Shown one piece after another: positions 48,401 to 58,499 of a DNA stretch of 64,000 nucleotides. The stretch is taken from positions 219,926,290 through 219,990,289 of the forward strand of contig CM073885.1 of assembly GCA_037176705.1 (NCBI GenBank), in the 5' to 3' direction. Each line of letters opens with the position of its first letter. Position 1 is the first letter of the stretch. The notes below the pieces were generated by a model. It was not told the DNA's origin. It did no database searches and saw nothing but the letters and a program-made list of their open reading frames with translations. The translations under genes and the position numbers were made by a program. The DNA comes from Molossus alvarezi (taxonomy: Eukaryota > Chordata > Mammalia > Chiroptera > Molossidae).

Positions 48401-51400
48401 CAAACGAGGGCATTGTGGCCTGAGTCCCAGACAATGTACACACGAGCACACAGCTCTGCCCGGACGGCACTTAGCATAGAGGATGAGGGCGTCAGTTCCG
48501 GAGCAAAGCCCCCGGGTTCAAATCCTACCTCCGCTACCGACAGCTGTGCAACCTTTGGTGCATGGCGACCACTTCCCCCGGTGTGAGGTAGGAATAACAG
48601 TGTCTCCCAGGGGTTATTGTAAAGATTAAATATAAAGCCTCAGACAGTACCTGGGACATAATTAATGCTCTAAAAATGTCAAAAATGCCAGGTGCTACTA
48701 TAAACATGAAGCTCTTGATACCTAGAACCAGAGAATTTTAGAGGCAGAAGAGACCTTACATAGTATTCAGTTTGATTTGGCTTAGGAATCCCTCCAAGTT
48801 ACCTTTTCTAAGCAAGCTGAAGCAGAATTTGTTGTTCACCCCCCACCTGTGATGGGAACCCACTGTTCCAGTCAGGTGTTCGCTGTGGCGCGGTGGTGCC
48901 AAAACCCCTCACTGCTCTTTGGCCCATTAGTTTGGTTCTGTCTGTTGAATACATCCAGTCACTCTCCCTTAGGGCAACCTTCCTTTCACACTCCCGTGCC
49001 CACTCCTGTGCCTGTCCCCCAGGAAGAGTCAGCTCTCCGTTTCTTCCAGAGCCTCTACTGTCCCAGCCATGGGACGGTGGCAGCAGAGAGGGTCACACAG
49101 CTCAGTGTGAGCAGAATAGGGCAGGAGGGACTGGACTATCTCTGCATCAATGAGATTCCTACTTTTTTTTTCTTTTTCTTTATTGATTTTAGAGAGAGAG
49201 GAAGGGAGAGGGAGAGAGAGAGAGAAACATCACTGATCGAGAACACCGATTGGCCGCCTCCTGCATGCCCCCCACTGGGGATCGGGCCCACAACCTGGGC
49301 ACGTGCCCTGACGGGGAATCGAACCAGCGACCTCTTAGTGCATGGGTTGCCGCTCAGCCACTGAGCCACACCAGCCGGGTGAGATCCCTACATTTTAAAT
49401 TCACACAATAACAGCCCCAGAGAGGAAGAAAGATACATTTGCTTCCAACGTCCTACTCATTCTGGGATTCGTTTAAGAAAGAAATTGTCCCTAAATGAAA
49501 ATAGCCACATATAGAAAAGTCCACATGCCGACTGAAGTAAGAAGAGGCAGTTATATGGAGTAACTCTGGTCTTCCAGAATATGACGACAAACAACATACA
49601 GCACCGGGGACCAGCTGGGCCGAGCTGAAATCAGTGCTGCTATTAACTAGATGGTGTGAACCAAGTCAGTTATTTCTCTAGATGAAATTCAGCATGACTC
49701 CCTTTATATAAAATGTCTAGAATGGGCAAATCTAGAGACAAGGAAGTGGATTAGTGGTTGCCTATGGCTGGAATGAGAATTAACAGCTAAAAGGTACATG
49801 GTTTCCTTTTAGGGTAAAGAAAATATCCTAAAATTATTTGTGACATTGGCTGTACAAGTCTGTGAATATATTAGAAAACTGAATTGTACAGTATAGGAAT
49901 TATATCTCAATAAAGCTAATCATTTTTTAAAAATGTCATTAGTACATTTAACAATGAGGTGATTAGACACAATTTTTCATGGTCAGATCTCCTAAAGAAA
50001 GTAAAACATACTTCAACCTTCCAGAAATTAAAAACTGTAGACTGACTTCCACTGCCCCAGCACATGTCTGAATTGATTTTTAGCATGCATTCAGGTAAGG
50101 TCAAGGTACCTTTTAATTACATTTCACGGGAGGTAACCTCAATCTGAAGAATTCCAAAGACCATTACTGGGCATCACAATGAACAAAGAATGCTGCTTTT
50201 ACAGAGGTTACCATTCCCAAAGAACAAAAGATACATACAGTCGTCGTGGCTCAGAGGTGAGCCAGGGCTCAGACACACAGAAAGGTGGGACGATGTGGCG
50301 ATCAAATGGCCGGATGGGAGCTCACCAGGAGAGATAATATCATAGGCACACTTAGATTGCTGAAGCTTTAGTCATTAATCTCCTGACCAGTTTCTCCCTG
50401 TGATGTGGAAATAACACCCTCAACTACCAGTTTACCTAATGATTCAGGAAAGGGTGGGGAAATTTTTTAAAAGGGGGGAAAGGCAGGAATCAATCTCAGA
50501 AGCAAAAGTGAGGCAGGTTTCTGCCAACCCTGGCACAAACAAGCAGAGATCTACTTCCTTTATGCCAACATGCAAAATGATGCTGGGCTGGCACTTCCTT
50601 CCCACAAGATTTGCTATAGAAATCATAACTGTTAGAATCAGGAGGGAATGTGAGATCACCTCGTTTGACTCTCCCATTTGATAGATGGGAAAACTGAGTA
50701 GCACAGTGGCAGAGTTGGGCCACACGGACATCAGATTCCCAGTCCGGTGTTCTAGCCACTCTATAATGCTGACAGTAAAAACAGCCTTCAGAAAAACCAC
50801 TGGTTGGTCCTTTCTCACTTGAGGACTTACACTCATTGTTGCATTAATCTCTGCCACTGTCTCTTCATCTGTAGGGAACTGATATATCTGGACTCCATTG
50901 CTGACCAGTTCGCTCATGATCTTACTCTTGAATTTGTGCAATTCATTCTTGGCAATGGTGTCAGCTTTTGCAATTATTGGAATGATGTTCACCTATAAAA
51001 CAGACATATCCATTTTTGCACAGCTCCAATGTAAGAAAAATGATTAGACAAATGAATAAAACATAGCAAACAGATAAATAAAAACTGAAACTTCTCTTAA
51101 GAAATAGAGATGATATTGAAAATAGGACTTTCCACCCAGGTGCAAAATTAAGAAGACAGGGGATAATCTTTTAGTTCCATCTGCGGACACTTTTACTTCC
51201 TCCCATTGGCCCTGAAAGCACACTAGTCATTTCCTCTCCTGGGCTACCTCATTCTTCTTTACAGAGTAAAAGGAAGTGCTACTCTATGACAAATAGTGTT
51301 AACAAAGAAGCCTATTCTTTGAATAACCAACTACTCCTTTTAGGCCTCTCCCAGCTCCTTAGGAACTTGGTTTTTGCCTGTTCCTAGCAGTGTAATGATC

Positions 51401-54400
51401 AAGTTTTTGCTAGCAGAACCCTAGCATATTTAGCTCCAGGCAGGATGACATTTTTCTGATAACCTGAAAATTGCTAGGAGCAGAGCACCTTAAGTATTAA
51501 CCAAAACAAACGGTTTCACCTACTTTTCAATTTTTCAAAACCACACTAACTAGTTCTTTTGAAAGCCAGCTTCTACTGCATTACTCCTTTCTGCCAGAAG
51601 GAGACTTAGTACCAGAGGCCGGCTCGCTTTCAGAGCAACCGTTACAAAGATCAGGGAGTGTCTTGGCTGGTTTGGCTCAGTGGTTGGAGCATCAGCCTGT
51701 GGTCCAGAGAGACCCGGGTTTGGTTCCCGCTAAGGGCATGTACCTGGGTTGCTGTTTGTCCCCCAGCCCTGGTTGGGTCGTGTGGGAGGCAGTCACTCAA
51801 TGTGTCCCTTTCATGTCGATGTTTCTCTCTCTCTCTCTTCCTCTCTCTCCCTCCCACTCTATCTGAACACAAAGTGGAAAGGGTGTCCTTGGGTGAGGAT
51901 AAAAAAACAACAAAAAACAAAGATCAGGGAGCGCGCAGAGTTTGACAATAGCAGAAAGCCCAGAACGTGAGCCCCAGAACCAAAGGTGGGACATTTGCCT
52001 CCCAGCTTCCTCCGGCAGTGTCCACAGTGTACACACTTAAAAATTCATTTCTAAGATGAACTTTCTTCTACTCCCTGACAGGTACAGATGTCTCAGTAAG
52101 CTGCTACTGTCATCCAATACCTGGGACTGTGCTTCTCCACCCAGCTCAGGAGAAAAGGGACTGTCAGAAAGCAGTCCTAGCCAGAGAAGAGTCTTTAGGG
52201 AGGTTTTCCGGGTTATATCTGAATGCCTTGGCTTCTCCTTTTATCCCAAGAACCAAATTAAAAGTCCCTGACAAACCAGAATGAGATGACATGCTGATAG
52301 AAAATCCTATTCCTCAGCCAACTCATGCTTGGGCTTCCTCCAGCAAGTGGCAGACTAAAAACACATCGTTGATGGGACGGGGGTGTTGGATCAGGACCTG
52401 AGGAACTTCCTGGTGGCTTGTACGGGCTAGCTTTTGTACACATTGACTATTCTGTTAATATCCACACAGACAAATGGCAGAGGGCCATTGCTTCTTGACC
52501 AGTTTGATCAGAGTGGATTGGCAAACCAGGCAAGTTAGACTTCAGTTCTCTTTTTTCCTCATTCACAGGTAACTGCAAATCTTTCCTGACATTAGCATAT
52601 ATCTGCCTTAACTCTTCACTTTACTTATATAAACAAACCTTTGAAAATACTGCTTTCAGATGCTCCCTAGCACTAACATACAACTACATCAGTTGTTTGA
52701 AAGCAGTTTTAACTTGCTTTGTGGTGGCTTTTTCTTTTTAAGCTATGTTTGTTTTCTTTTCCTTTTGAAATCAACTCTCCTAAACATAATCCTCTGTTGC
52801 ATATTAGCCTTGCTTGGTCTATACACGGGGCCTCAGTGAGGAACGGCCTCTCCGTCCTTCCCCACCTGCTTTGAGGGACAACCACATGGGGAACAGGGAC
52901 CAGGCCTCACTGCCCAGGACCCCCACCACTGACAGCTAAGTGCAGCTGAACCTTCAAGACGAAGAAGGGCTTCTATCTATCCTCCCAGCAGTACCCTAGC
53001 GGCAAAAATCCCTTCAGGCTGTGAATATTTTTCTGTAAACCTGTGCTTCAAGCCACTGCAGGCCCTTCATGGGCCGGTTAGGACAGAGGCCTTGGGGACA
53101 GGCTGATCTCAGTGTTCTCTCACTACTATTTCTCTCCGAAGGGAAAGCACTGAAGGAAAAGCATCGTTTAAACAGCTGTTTGCACACACACACAAACACA
53201 AAGCCCTCTAAGGATGATAAAACTTTTTATTGAACACAAAAGGAGGTTAGAATCTAGGAGACAATAGCATAGCTTCGTTTTGTGGTTGTTCTCATTTGCT
53301 GATTTAAGAATGTAAATTCTTCCATTTACCTCAAAATGAAAAATCAAATTAATTGAAAAGGAGATCAGTCCCTTCCTCCAAATGCGAAGGAAAGAGGTTA
53401 TCGATGTGGTCAAACTGAAAAAGACGACTTCTTCCAAACTCATGGGTGCGGTTCAGTTTCAAAATCTAAGAGGCTGAACTGTTATCACATAGATTAAAAA
53501 AAATTAACTTCTATATCACATTTTAAACTTCATATTAAAGCCAAACCTTTTAAGAGATTTAGCAAAAGTTTTTTTAAGGAAATAAACAAATCATAAGTTT
53601 GTTTCACTCTCCCTAAAGTTAACCCCTCTGACCATTTCTGTGTCTCCACTAAATAATTCCTTGATCCTCACCAGAGCATACACTGATGCTAATTTAAGAA
53701 CTAAAAATACTTTGCAGCAAAGCTACATGGCTTTGTTTGTTTGTTTTGTCTTTCTCCTAACATCCAGCAAGGTTTTGAAGCATTTTTCTTACATTGCTCA
53801 ATCCTATGGTTCTGTAAACCAGAAAACACAAATTATGGGGTTGGGGGGAGGGATAGATGGATGAATAGGCAGAACATAGGGGACTTTTAGGGCAGTGAAA
53901 CTAATGGATACATGTCACTACACATTTGGTCAAACCCGCAGCACATACACCAAGAGTGAATCTTAATGTAAACTATAGACTTGGGAGGGATTGTGATGTA
54001 TCACTGCAGTTTATCTACTGTACCAAATGTACCACTCTGGTGGGGGATGCTGACAATGGAGGGGAGTGTCTATGCGGAGGGGCAAGGGGTAAATGGGAAA
54101 TCTGTGTACCTCCCTCTTAATTTTACTGTGAACCTAGAACTGTTCTAAAAAAATATATCTTCACAACAAAACAACAAAAACCAAACTGTACTGAAAGCAG
54201 AGGATAAACTGGGGCCTTGGAATAAAGGTGACCTGACTGGAGCGTGGAGGGTAACAGACTGGCAGTGAGTACCTTACTGTCCAGCTTTTTCATGGTGACC
54301 AGGTCCAGGGACTTCAGTGAATGTCCAGTAGGGGCAATGAAGTAGAGGCAAGCGTGGATCCTGGTGTCGTGGTAGTTGAAGAGAGAACGTTTGATCTTCA

Positions 54401-57400
54401 ATTCCTCTTGCAAGTAGGCCTCAAACTGGGCATCGATGTATTCCACTATTGGCTTGTAGCTGGAATGCAGGAGAACGTTTCTGAAACATGTGCACTCAGC
54501 ATGTTCCTAGTCACAAGCCCCTCTCGAGTTCAGCGGGGTACAGTGCTCCGGGAGTGTCTTCGGCGGCGCCCCCTCCCTGAGAGCTAACGCCCCAGTTCCT
54601 CACAGCCCAGGCCTTCCATCCCCTGATCCCTGAACATCCCTCCAGGCTGCTCTGGCCTACGACTCCCCAGCGCAGCATTTCTGTCCCAGCCATGCCCAGC
54701 AAGCTCTGCCTCTGTGCCTGGGCTCAGGCTGCATTGGCCCATCTGCTGGGGACAGCCTTCTTCCTGTTGTTTTCCTGGCTAACACCTACCGTCTAAAACA
54801 GAGATCATAAACATGTGAAGCATGCAGGTATCTTCCCCATGCGATCCGTGAAGCTACTGCTAAGAGGTTGTGGTGTTCTTTCCTCTTGGGGCAAAAATAA
54901 GTCTCCAAATCTGACACATTTGACTGAAACTGATGGAAAAAAATATTTATACAATGTTTTCTATCTACCCAAGTGACACACTGATCATTCTTGCAAAACA
55001 GTCAATGCCATCATTCAGGGACTGACTCTCCATTTTACATATGACCAGACATCTACTGTACATTTCCCTCTATCTTGCCCTTTGTCAGCCAATGTCAATG
55101 TTCCTTATCCCTCAACTACTTCCACCAGAAAGTGTGTGTGTGTGTGGGGGGGGGGTGGTTAGAATTCAAAGACCACACAGGCTACTTCAATTCCATTTTT
55201 ATAACTGTGATGAACATGTGGTGGTTTGGGGATTCTAAGTGAATTTCAATCATCCATGATTTGCAGAGCTGATTATCATTATAGTTGATGATGAGCCATT
55301 GACAGTCCATCTCCCATCTCCCAAATGGAGGGCTCATTGTTCATTTTCCAGCTCTATAGCAAAACTTGGTTTCCCTTCTCCAGACCCCTTTCCTTCTTCA
55401 CTGAAGAGTGCAGATGACAAAACAAGGAAGCCCTTAAACCACAAAGAGTTAATCATGCTATTAAACATAACAGGAAACCTTACCAGATCTGTCTTCCTGC
55501 CTCCTTCTAGCTAGCCTGGTCTCAGACAGATAATGATGCAAAAATGCTGACATGTCCGCAGCCTATATAAACAAACTGGGACATTCTTGAAGTCTTGCAT
55601 CAATGGCAGAAAAGCTTGCCTAATCCCCAAACTAGTAAAATAATCATGGGTTTAGAGAAACAGCACCTCCCTTACCATATGGTTACATACCAATGCAAAA
55701 ATGCACATCCCACTTCCAATTTTTTGATGGATGCAGGGCCTATCTGAATAACCATTTTAAACAACAGTCATTTGGGTTTATAGTCAAGAGTGTCAACAAA
55801 GCCTTCTGGGGCACGGAGTTCTAAATGCCATTTAAAGAGGTTATGCAACAGCTGTCAAGAAATTTCAGAAGAAAAAAAATATTTGGTATCTAGGTTAGGT
55901 TAATATCACACTTCCTCTCTTCTAAATCTCCTTGGAAACTATTATTTGACCCAAATGAGTCAGATCTTTTCTTAAAGAGGCCTCCAGCTGCAATTATGAG
56001 GATCAGCATTGTACTGGCCACTTGCTGGTCAGTGCTGGTGAGTGCAAGCCCAGCAGCCTGAGGGAAAGTCCCTGTTTAGGAGGAGGCAACAATTCAGTGG
56101 CAGCATGGAGGCCAAGGCTCTGAGCTGGAATAGCATGTGGAGTCTCAGCAGCAAGATGCTGGAAGGTGGTTCTCTTTCCTAGAGAAAGGGGTCCTGAAAA
56201 GGTCCAACTGCTACCCTCCAAACAGAATGCACACACATGACGTTCTCTAACCCCAGTGAGAAACCGCGTGGGTCGGAGATGGAGACACACCTGGCTCCGA
56301 GTGTGTACTGTGATTGCAAAGTGACAAGAGCCCCAGCTCTCTCCCAGGCTCCCACAATGCACCTGTGCTCTTTATCTTGTCGCCAGGGTTTTCTCTGCAT
56401 CCATTCCACCTGGCATTACAAACAGCCTCCAGGCAGTAACCTCTCCAGCATTCCTTGGCATGAGGTCATAAATTAAGAGCAACTGTTCAGCTGCAGGGTC
56501 CGAGCTCAGCTGTCTCCCACCCCAAACCCACATACAGATAGTCCATTTTGACCAGATGCAAAAGATAATCTCTCACTATATCTAACAATGTCTCCTGTTA
56601 TTACAGGACAATGTTTATTAAAGAGCATTTAAATTGCTCTATAGGTCAAATAGAGCTCAGTGCTCAGCTGCATAATGAATTAAGTATTTCTCTGTCATTA
56701 GCACAGTGCTCACATATATCTAGGCAACACACATTTCTAGATAAAAACAGTTCAAGTTCCTTTACGTGTATATAATATACAGTTTTGAATCAAATAAAAA
56801 TACAAATAAACAGAAAAAACCCAGGTGCTAATACAGTTTCTGAGCCCTAAGCAAATATACCATAATCTTTATGGTATTTTATTCCCATAGTGCTGTCACT
56901 GCTCAAAAATGTCTCTGGCCGTGGCTGGTTTTGCTCAGTGGTTAGCGCATCGGCCTGAGATCCAGAGAGACCCGGGTTCGGTTCCCGCCAAGGGCATGTA
57001 CCTCGGTTGCAGTTTGTTCCCAGCCCTGGTTGGGTTGTGCGGGTGGCAGCCACTCGATGTGTCCCTTTCACGTCGATGTTTCTCTCTCTCTCTCTCTCTT
57101 CCTCTCTCTCCCTCCCACTCTTCCTGAACAAAAAAAAAAAAAAAGGAAAAATGTCCTCAGGTGAGGATTTAAAAAAAAAAAAAAAGTCTCTTGAAGTCCC
57201 CCTTCTGGAATCATCTTTGGGGCTGGGGCAATTTTATTTTAACTTTCTCAACTTCTTTTATGATAAAATGTAATATTTTCTCCACAGATCTTTCACATAA
57301 GTGTTTTCTTCACTTTGGGTTTTAGGAGCAACCCAAGGCAGAAGCCACACAGGAAAAAGCGACGGGGAAGGCATTGGGTTGTCTGGGACGGATCAGGAGG

Positions 57401-58002
57401 AGGTTCTAGAGCTCTGGCCCCAGGGTCTGAGGTGGTTGGTGGCGGGGGTTCTGCTAACTGTCCTATGGGGTGTTTGCATGTTTCTGTTTCTCTAGATTGA
57501 TTTTCCTAATGGAAAATTCCCCAAATCTGGTTCCATGGCCCTCCTGGAAAAGTGTCATAAATTAGCTTACTCCTTCTAACAAATCCCTTTTCTGCTTATA
57601 CTAGCTGGAATCAATTGCCCTAGCTGATTCTGACCTCAAGAAAATTTTATTCTAAGAAAATTTCTCAGGACAAGAATTTCTTATCTTTCTGGTGATAGAG
57701 GTGGACCCACCCTCATAATCGATGAACATGTAGTCTTTGAATTTACCAGAGATGGGCCCTGTTATTGCTTTATCCATTTATATCCCCACAAAATTCCAAG
57801 GTATACCTGTCATCTTTATTTATCTGGTCTCCAAATCCCACGGTGTCCACGATGGTTAATTTCAGCCGGACATTGCTTTCCTGAAGCTCATAACTTCTGG
57901 CTTTTAACCGGACACCTGGTTCATTGTGAGTAGCTGGGTCACTTTCAAATTTGGTGTTGAATAAAGTGTCCATTAGCGTGGACTTGCCGATGCCCGTCTC
58001 AC
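34564..58002 (-). CDS. SEPTIN11: Septin 11, coding exons 3-10 (N-terminal 47 residues outside window)
   Basis: Join, read on the minus strand: 58002-57807, 54459-54273, 50992-50831, 46633-46537, 45326-45158, 39818-39686, 38198-38011, 34579-34564. The exons encode residues 48-429, and all junction phases agree. Septins are GTP-binding proteins that form hetero-oligomeric filaments at membranes and on actin; SEPTIN11 belongs to the SEPT6 group and occupies the inner positions with SEPT7 and SEPT2/9-type partners. Visible motifs: P-loop GETGIGKST (48-56), G3 DTVG (100-103), G4 AKAD (183-186), the septin unique element including [14 protein letters not shown], and a charged coiled coil from about 319 to 415. 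Group-6 septins lack the catalytic switch-I Thr and are slow or inactive GTPases. The first two coding exons lie beyond 64000. Confidence 0.97.
34580..38010 (-). other. SEPTIN11: SEPTIN11 intron 9
   Basis: About 3.4 kb between exon 9 and the last exon, with donor GTAAGC and acceptor TTGCAG. It contains the AC repeat at 36450-36489 and no recent SINE. Open frames at 36346-36873, 37078-37419 and 35720-36049 are on the other strand or repeat-driven and resemble nothing known. Confidence 0.8.
36450..36489. repeat. AC dinucleotide microsatellite
   Basis: A pure AC/CA tract of about 20 units, preceded by GGAGACAG. It translates as Thr-His repeats in one frame, which explains a spurious open frame. 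It is likely length-polymorphic. Confidence 0.95.
38011..38198 (-). CDS. SEPTIN11: SEPTIN11 exon 9, coiled coil and basic tail
   Basis: A pyrimidine-rich acceptor (TTCTCTCCAG) ends at 38199 and donor GTAAGC starts at 38010. The 188 nt encode residues 363-424, from [15 protein letters not shown] through the coiled coil to [10 protein letters not shown], plus AA of codon 425. If the donor is not used the frame reads one more Lys and stops at TAA (38007-38009), inside the donor itself. Splicing to exon 10 instead gives Asn-Ala-Ser-Phe-Thr. Confidence 0.96.
38483..38697 (+). mobile_element. VES-type SINE, subfamily A, sense on +, antisense to SEPTIN11
   Basis: TTGGCCGGTGTGACTCAGTG head, ATGCACCAAGAGGTCGCCGG, GTCAGGGCACATGCCCAGG and AAAATCAATAAAG followed by an A-rich tail. 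A-rich flanks obscure the target duplication. Confidence 0.9.
39475..39620 (+). repeat. MIR fragment
   Basis: Matches the MIR pattern in order: TGGAGACCC..., GCTACTAATTAGGTATATGA, GCTTAACCTTAATAACTCTC and CTTCTGTAAAATGGGGATGA. It is an ancient tRNA-derived SINE shared by mammals. Confidence 0.6.
39686..39818 (-). CDS. SEPTIN11: SEPTIN11 exon 8, start of coiled coil
   Basis: Acceptor ...TTTTGAATAG ends at 39819 and donor GTAAGC starts at 39685. The 133 nt complete Ser318 and encode residues 319-362, from [13 protein letters not shown] to ELKEAEKE. The alternating Glu/Lys pattern with spaced hydrophobic residues is a coiled coil. In septins it pairs with the C-terminal helix of SEPT7-type partners. 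Confidence 0.97.
40218..40392 (+). repeat. MIR fragment
   Basis: TTGGATTCCGGCCATGGTGA, AGCCTCAATGCTCCCCGTAT and GATGTGGATACAGTAGCACT follow the MIR layout, ending GCTTAACAAATATCA. Degenerate. Confidence 0.5.
40499..40735 (-). mobile_element. VES-type SINE, subfamily B, antisense on +, sense to SEPTIN11
   Basis: TACCCTCACTCGAGGACATT, AACATCAATGTGAGAGAGAC and ending AAACCAGCCAGGGC. A 15-bp duplication AAAATTGCTACTTTT (40484-40498 and 40736-40750) is perfect. Confidence 0.93.
43080..43220 (-). repeat. MIR fragment, antisense
   Basis: GGTGGGTGTTATTATCACCT, TACTTTACAGGTGGAGAAAG, GGAAGTGACAGGCCGGGATT and CCCACCCAGGCCATCTGGCT match the reverse complement of MIR in order. Confidence 0.65.
43218..43256. 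repeat. Short tandem repeat, CTGCA-like units
   Basis: Imperfect units of CTCTGCACTG / CACTGCAC run for about 39 bases within SEPTIN11 intron 7, immediately next to a MIR fragment. Confidence 0.7.
43620..43745 (-). repeat. MIR fragment, antisense
   Basis: CACAGATGAGGAAACTGAGG, CCAGACAGGTTGCGGAGCTG and AGGGCCAAGACTTGAACCCC are diagnostic of antisense MIR. Confidence 0.75.
44818..45030 (+). repeat. MIR fragment, sense
   Basis: TTAAGAGCACGGGTTCAAAA, TCACTTCCTGCCTGTGGGAC, AGTTTCCTCATCTGTAAAAT and CACAATGCCTGGCAGTATAT follow the MIR consensus through its core. It ends about 130 bp from SEPTIN11 exon 7. Confidence 0.75.
45158..45326 (-). CDS. SEPTIN11: SEPTIN11 exon 7, septin unique element
   Basis: Acceptor ...TCTCTTGCAG ends at 45327 and donor GTATGA starts at 45157. 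The 169 nt complete Val262 and encode residues 263-317, from [15 protein letters not shown] through [18 protein letters not shown] to DSKPF, plus AG of Ser318. [10 protein letters not shown] is the hallmark of the septin unique element that closes the G domain. Confidence 0.97.
45327..46536 (-). other. SEPTIN11: SEPTIN11 intron 6
   Basis: About 1.2 kb without recent SINEs. The end next to exon 6 (about 46190-46480) is CpG-rich. Short overlapping frames on the + strand (46175-46711 and others) arise from this GC content and partly overlap the antisense of exon 6. Confidence 0.75.
46537..46633 (-). CDS. SEPTIN11: SEPTIN11 exon 6
   Basis: Acceptor ...GCTTGGCAG ends at 46634 and donor GTATGT starts at 46536. 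The 97 nt encode residues 230-261, from [15 protein letters not shown] to [10 protein letters not shown], plus the first base of Val262. FAVVGS is the G5-like segment; the WG starts the septin unique element that forms the filament G interface. No long open frame covers this exon; it was found from the residue match and flanking splice sites. A CpG-rich patch lies immediately downstream in gene orientation. Confidence 0.96.
47462..47720 (+). mobile_element. VES-type SINE, subfamily B, sense on +
   Basis: CCCTGGCCAGTTTGGCTCAG head, GGTTAGAGCGTCGGCTC, CTAAGGGCACGTACCTCGG, pyrimidine-rich tail and GTCCTTGGGTGAGGATAAAA. An 8-bp duplication AACATTTG (47454-47461 and 47721-47728) flanks it. Confidence 0.9.
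48478..48680 (+). repeat. MIR fragment, sense
   Basis: GGAGCAAAGCCCCCGGGTTC, CTACCTCCGCTACCGACAGC, GGGTTATTGTAAAGATTAAA and ACAGTACCTGGGACATAATT match MIR in order. Confidence 0.75.
49166..49380 (-). mobile_element. VES-type SINE, subfamily A, sense to SEPTIN11
   Basis: TTTCTTTATTGATTTTAGAG, GGCACGTGCCCTGACGGGGA and GAGCCACACCAGCCGGGT. GAGATTCCTACTTT (about 49152-49165) and GAGATCCCTACATT (49381-49394) are the slightly diverged target duplications. On the SEPTIN11 strand it supplies AATAAAG. Confidence 0.9.
49690..49925 (+). repeat. Old L1 3' end
   Basis: GTGGTTGCCTATGGCTGGAA, GAATATATTAGAAAACTGAA and ATTATATCTCAATAAAGCTA match the 3' end of mammalian L1M elements as I remember it, ending in an A-rich tail. 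Confidence 0.7.
50650..50765 (-). repeat. MIR-like fragment, antisense
   Basis: TTTGATAGATGGGAAAACTG, GAGTAGCACAGTGGCAGAGT and TCAGATTCCCAGTCCGGTGT fit antisense MIR. It ends about 65 bp downstream of exon 5 in gene orientation. Confidence 0.6.
50831..50992 (-). CDS. SEPTIN11: SEPTIN11 exon 5, G4 motif
   Basis: Acceptor ...TTTATAG ends at 50993 and donor GTAAGT starts at 50830. The 162 nt encode residues 176-229, from [15 protein letters not shown] to [13 protein letters not shown] at 183-186 is the septin form of the G4 guanine-specificity motif. The exon begins and ends at codon boundaries. Confidence 0.97.
51661..51916 (+). mobile_element. VES-type SINE, subfamily B, sense on +
   Basis: TCTTGGCTGGTTTGGCTCAG head, GGTCCAGAGAGACCCGGG, CTAAGGGCATGTACCTGGGT, CTCT-rich tail and GTCCTTGGGTGAGGATAAAA. 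A perfect 14-bp duplication ACAAAGATCAGGGA (51644-51657 and 51917-51930) lies at or near both ends. Confidence 0.93.
53840..54165 (+). repeat. Old L1 3' end
   Basis: AATGGATACATGTCACTACA, CACCAAGAGTGAATCTTAAT, GGGAAATCTGTGTACCTCCC and TGTGAACCTAGAACTGTTCT match the L1ME/L1MB 3' region in order, ending CTAAAAAAATATATCTT. It lies just downstream of SEPTIN11 exon 4 in gene orientation. Confidence 0.75.
54273..54459 (-). CDS. SEPTIN11: SEPTIN11 exon 4
   Basis: The acceptor ...CATTCCAG ends at 54460 and the donor GTACTC starts at 54272. The 187 nt complete Ser113 and encode residues 114-175, from [13 protein letters not shown] to [25 protein letters not shown] is the septin-typical beta strand and loop of the G domain. 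Reading past the donor stays open to 54123 but adds nothing septin-like. Confidence 0.97.
54460..57806 (-). other. SEPTIN11: SEPTIN11 intron 3
   Basis: About 3.3 kb. It contains a short TG repeat with a G-run near 55133-55157 and a subfamily B SINE (56917-57178). No other element was recognised. Confidence 0.8.
56917..57178 (+). mobile_element. VES-type SINE, subfamily B, sense on +
   Basis: GGCCGTGGCTGGTTTTGCTC head, GATCCAGAGAGACCCGGG, GCCAAGGGCATGTACCTCGG, CTCT-rich tail, GTCCTCAGGTGAGGATTT and a long A tail. Flanking AAAAATGTCTCT and AAAAAGTCTCTT are the likely target duplication. Confidence 0.92.
57807..58002 (-). CDS. SEPTIN11: SEPTIN11 exon 3, P-loop and switch regions
   Basis: The acceptor ...CCTGTAG ends at 58003 and the donor GTATAC starts at 57806. 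The 196 nt begin with the last two bases of the Gly48 codon and continue [18 protein letters not shown]. They also encode [17 protein letters not shown] and end with AG of the Ser113 codon. This exon contributes most of the nucleotide-binding pocket: the P-loop Lys/Ser and the DTVG magnesium-binding motif are intact. Confidence 0.97.
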
Positions 58003-58499
58003 CTACAGGATCACAAGAGAGGAATCAGTGTGTCAGTGCCTCTCAGGTACCAGTTCACTTCAGCAGGAGTTTTTCATAACCACGTTTGTAAAACTCTGAC
58101 AAAGTCAATATGACCAGAAATCGCTCCACGAAAAGACAGTCAGTTCTTTCTACTTGTGATCTATCGAATAACTCCCTGGAAATATCTTAATACATTTCAG
58201 AAACTATTTAGCAGAAAAGATCTTGAACTTACAGATTACGATACTTTTCTTTAGCTCCAGACAGAGAAACAGAACCTGTAAGCTTGCCTGTGGCCAGTTT
58301 GTACATTACAAAGACATAAAGTATATCTCTTCCCCTCCCAGTTGTTAGTGTATAAAACTGTTACTTAAAAATATATATTGCTAAGTTTTTAGTAGTAGGA
58401 AAAAAAAGACATATTCCATTTATACTAAATTATCAGATACCATATACTATTGTCCAAAAGAATTACATTTTTCAAAACAACACTCTTGATAATAACAGC

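Larger units (their letters stand above)
46634..50830 (-). other. SEPTIN11: SEPTIN11 intron 5
   Basis: About 4.2 kb. It contains SINEs at 47462-47720 and 49166-49380, MIR fragments at about 48478-48680 and 50650-50765, and an old L1 3' end at about 49690-49925. A run of C/G near 47100 and a G-run near 47402 are simple sequence. Confidence 0.8.
50993..54272 (-). other. SEPTIN11: SEPTIN11 intron 4
   Basis: About 3.3 kb. It contains a subfamily B SINE (51661-51916) and an old L1 3' end at about 53840-54165. The rest is unique sequence with no recognised exon. Confidence 0.8.

Noticed and set aside
50444..50830. Extension of the SEPTIN11 exon 5 frame into the intron
   Set aside because: The GTAAGT donor at 50830 is strong, and the next exon (46633-46537) continues the septin sequence exactly; the read-through crosses a MIR-like fragment.
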